A program made the position numbers and the translations under genes. The notes under the pieces were generated by a model. It had not been told where the DNA came from and did no database searches. It saw only the letters and a program-made list of their open reading frames with translations. A DNA stretch of 42,679 nt from Phycisphaerae bacterium (GTDB taxonomy: Bacteria; Planctomycetota; Phycisphaerae; UBA1845), in the NCBI GenBank assembly GCA_029260215.1, contig JAJDDQ010000027.1:1-42679 (forward strand). The letters are read 5' to 3'. Positions 42,477 through 42,679 of the stretch are shown here, in pieces; positions within the stretch are counted from its first letter, which is position 1, and the number at the start of each line of letters is the position of its first letter.

Positions 42477-42679
42477 TCGCCCCATCCGGTAACGAGGTTC
42501 AATTCCGCCGTTTGAGTGCAAATCGCTGGGGTGCCACGCATTCTGGGTGGCATCTATGAGCGAGTCTCCGTCAAGAGGGTTGCGGGAAGAATTCGGGATC
42601 TTTCCAAGCATCTATTCGGCATCGCCACCAGGGTGTGCCATTTAACGATTTCGAGCCAGCCCCATTCACGGTCGCGGCG
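42477..42679. other. Downstream end of window, no gene recognised
   Basis: The last 200 bp contain a short TGCCAC/GTGGCA hairpin (within about 42531-42556) possibly related to the element at 3649-3731. No supported reading frame starts here. Confidence 0.45.

Overview
This 42.7 kb window probably comes from a planctomycete-like bacterium (Planctomycetota, moderate-to-high GC). The evidence is the type of 16S rRNA 3' end, a 16S gene that is not followed by tRNAs or 23S, a PEP-CTERM protein, many small lipoproteins, a Ser/Thr kinase with a TPR-like tail, and dispersed hairpin repeats. The assignment to phylum is inferred.

Layout. (1) 1-5500: the 3' end of 16S rRNA with its own terminator, a MATE exporter behind a hairpin leader, two related reverse-strand exported proteins resembling TIM-barrel glycosidases, and a PEP-CTERM protein. 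(2) 5990-6942: a mini-lipoprotein and a Wza-like polysaccharide export lipoprotein. (3) 7049-13191: two adjacent MerR-controlled metal operons. The first encodes MerR, a duplicated Cys-rich exported protein, a MerC-like membrane protein, a MerP-like lipoprotein whose CxxC reads C-P-F-TGA, a mini-lipoprotein, and a beta-barrel protein interrupted by one in-frame TGA. The second encodes MerR, a fusion of a CopZ-type domain, MerT and MerP, a small Cys-containing membrane protein, a protein with two TRASH-like metal motifs, and an exported MerP-like/thioredoxin fusion whose CxxC reads TGA-x-x-TGA. Both TGA-containing MerP-like genes have a short hairpin at the spacing expected of bacterial SECIS elements. 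I read them as selenoproteins in a mercury-type thiophilic metal system, which is the main discovery here. No mercuric reductase is visible in the window. (4) 13344-20882: a small lipoprotein, a Cys-rich exported protein and a CzcCBA-type heavy-metal RND efflux operon containing another mini-lipoprotein. (5) 21204-23314: an ActR/PrrA-type response regulator and its histidine kinase. (6) 23652-33119: a tight operon with a VOC-like protein, a cytochrome c, an ArsS-type radical SAM protein carrying a large duplicated N-terminal region, a reductase-SCP2 fusion, an alpha/beta hydrolase, a PaaK/LuxE-like adenylating enzyme, a lipoprotein and a GT2 glycosyltransferase. It looks like an uncharacterised, possibly lipid-related, biosynthetic pathway. 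(7) 33322-42476: a FlgI-like/HEAT lipoprotein with a partner, an ABC-2 exporter pair, a Ser/Thr kinase and a gamma-glutamyltransferase.

Four copies of one hairpin-rich, MITE-like repeat lie at the 3' ends of transcription units (about 2125, 13214, 20948 and 36211). The metal genes form a block of roughly 14 kb. It combines MerT/MerC-type uptake, periplasmic thiol/selenol metal binding and CzcCBA export of divalent metals.
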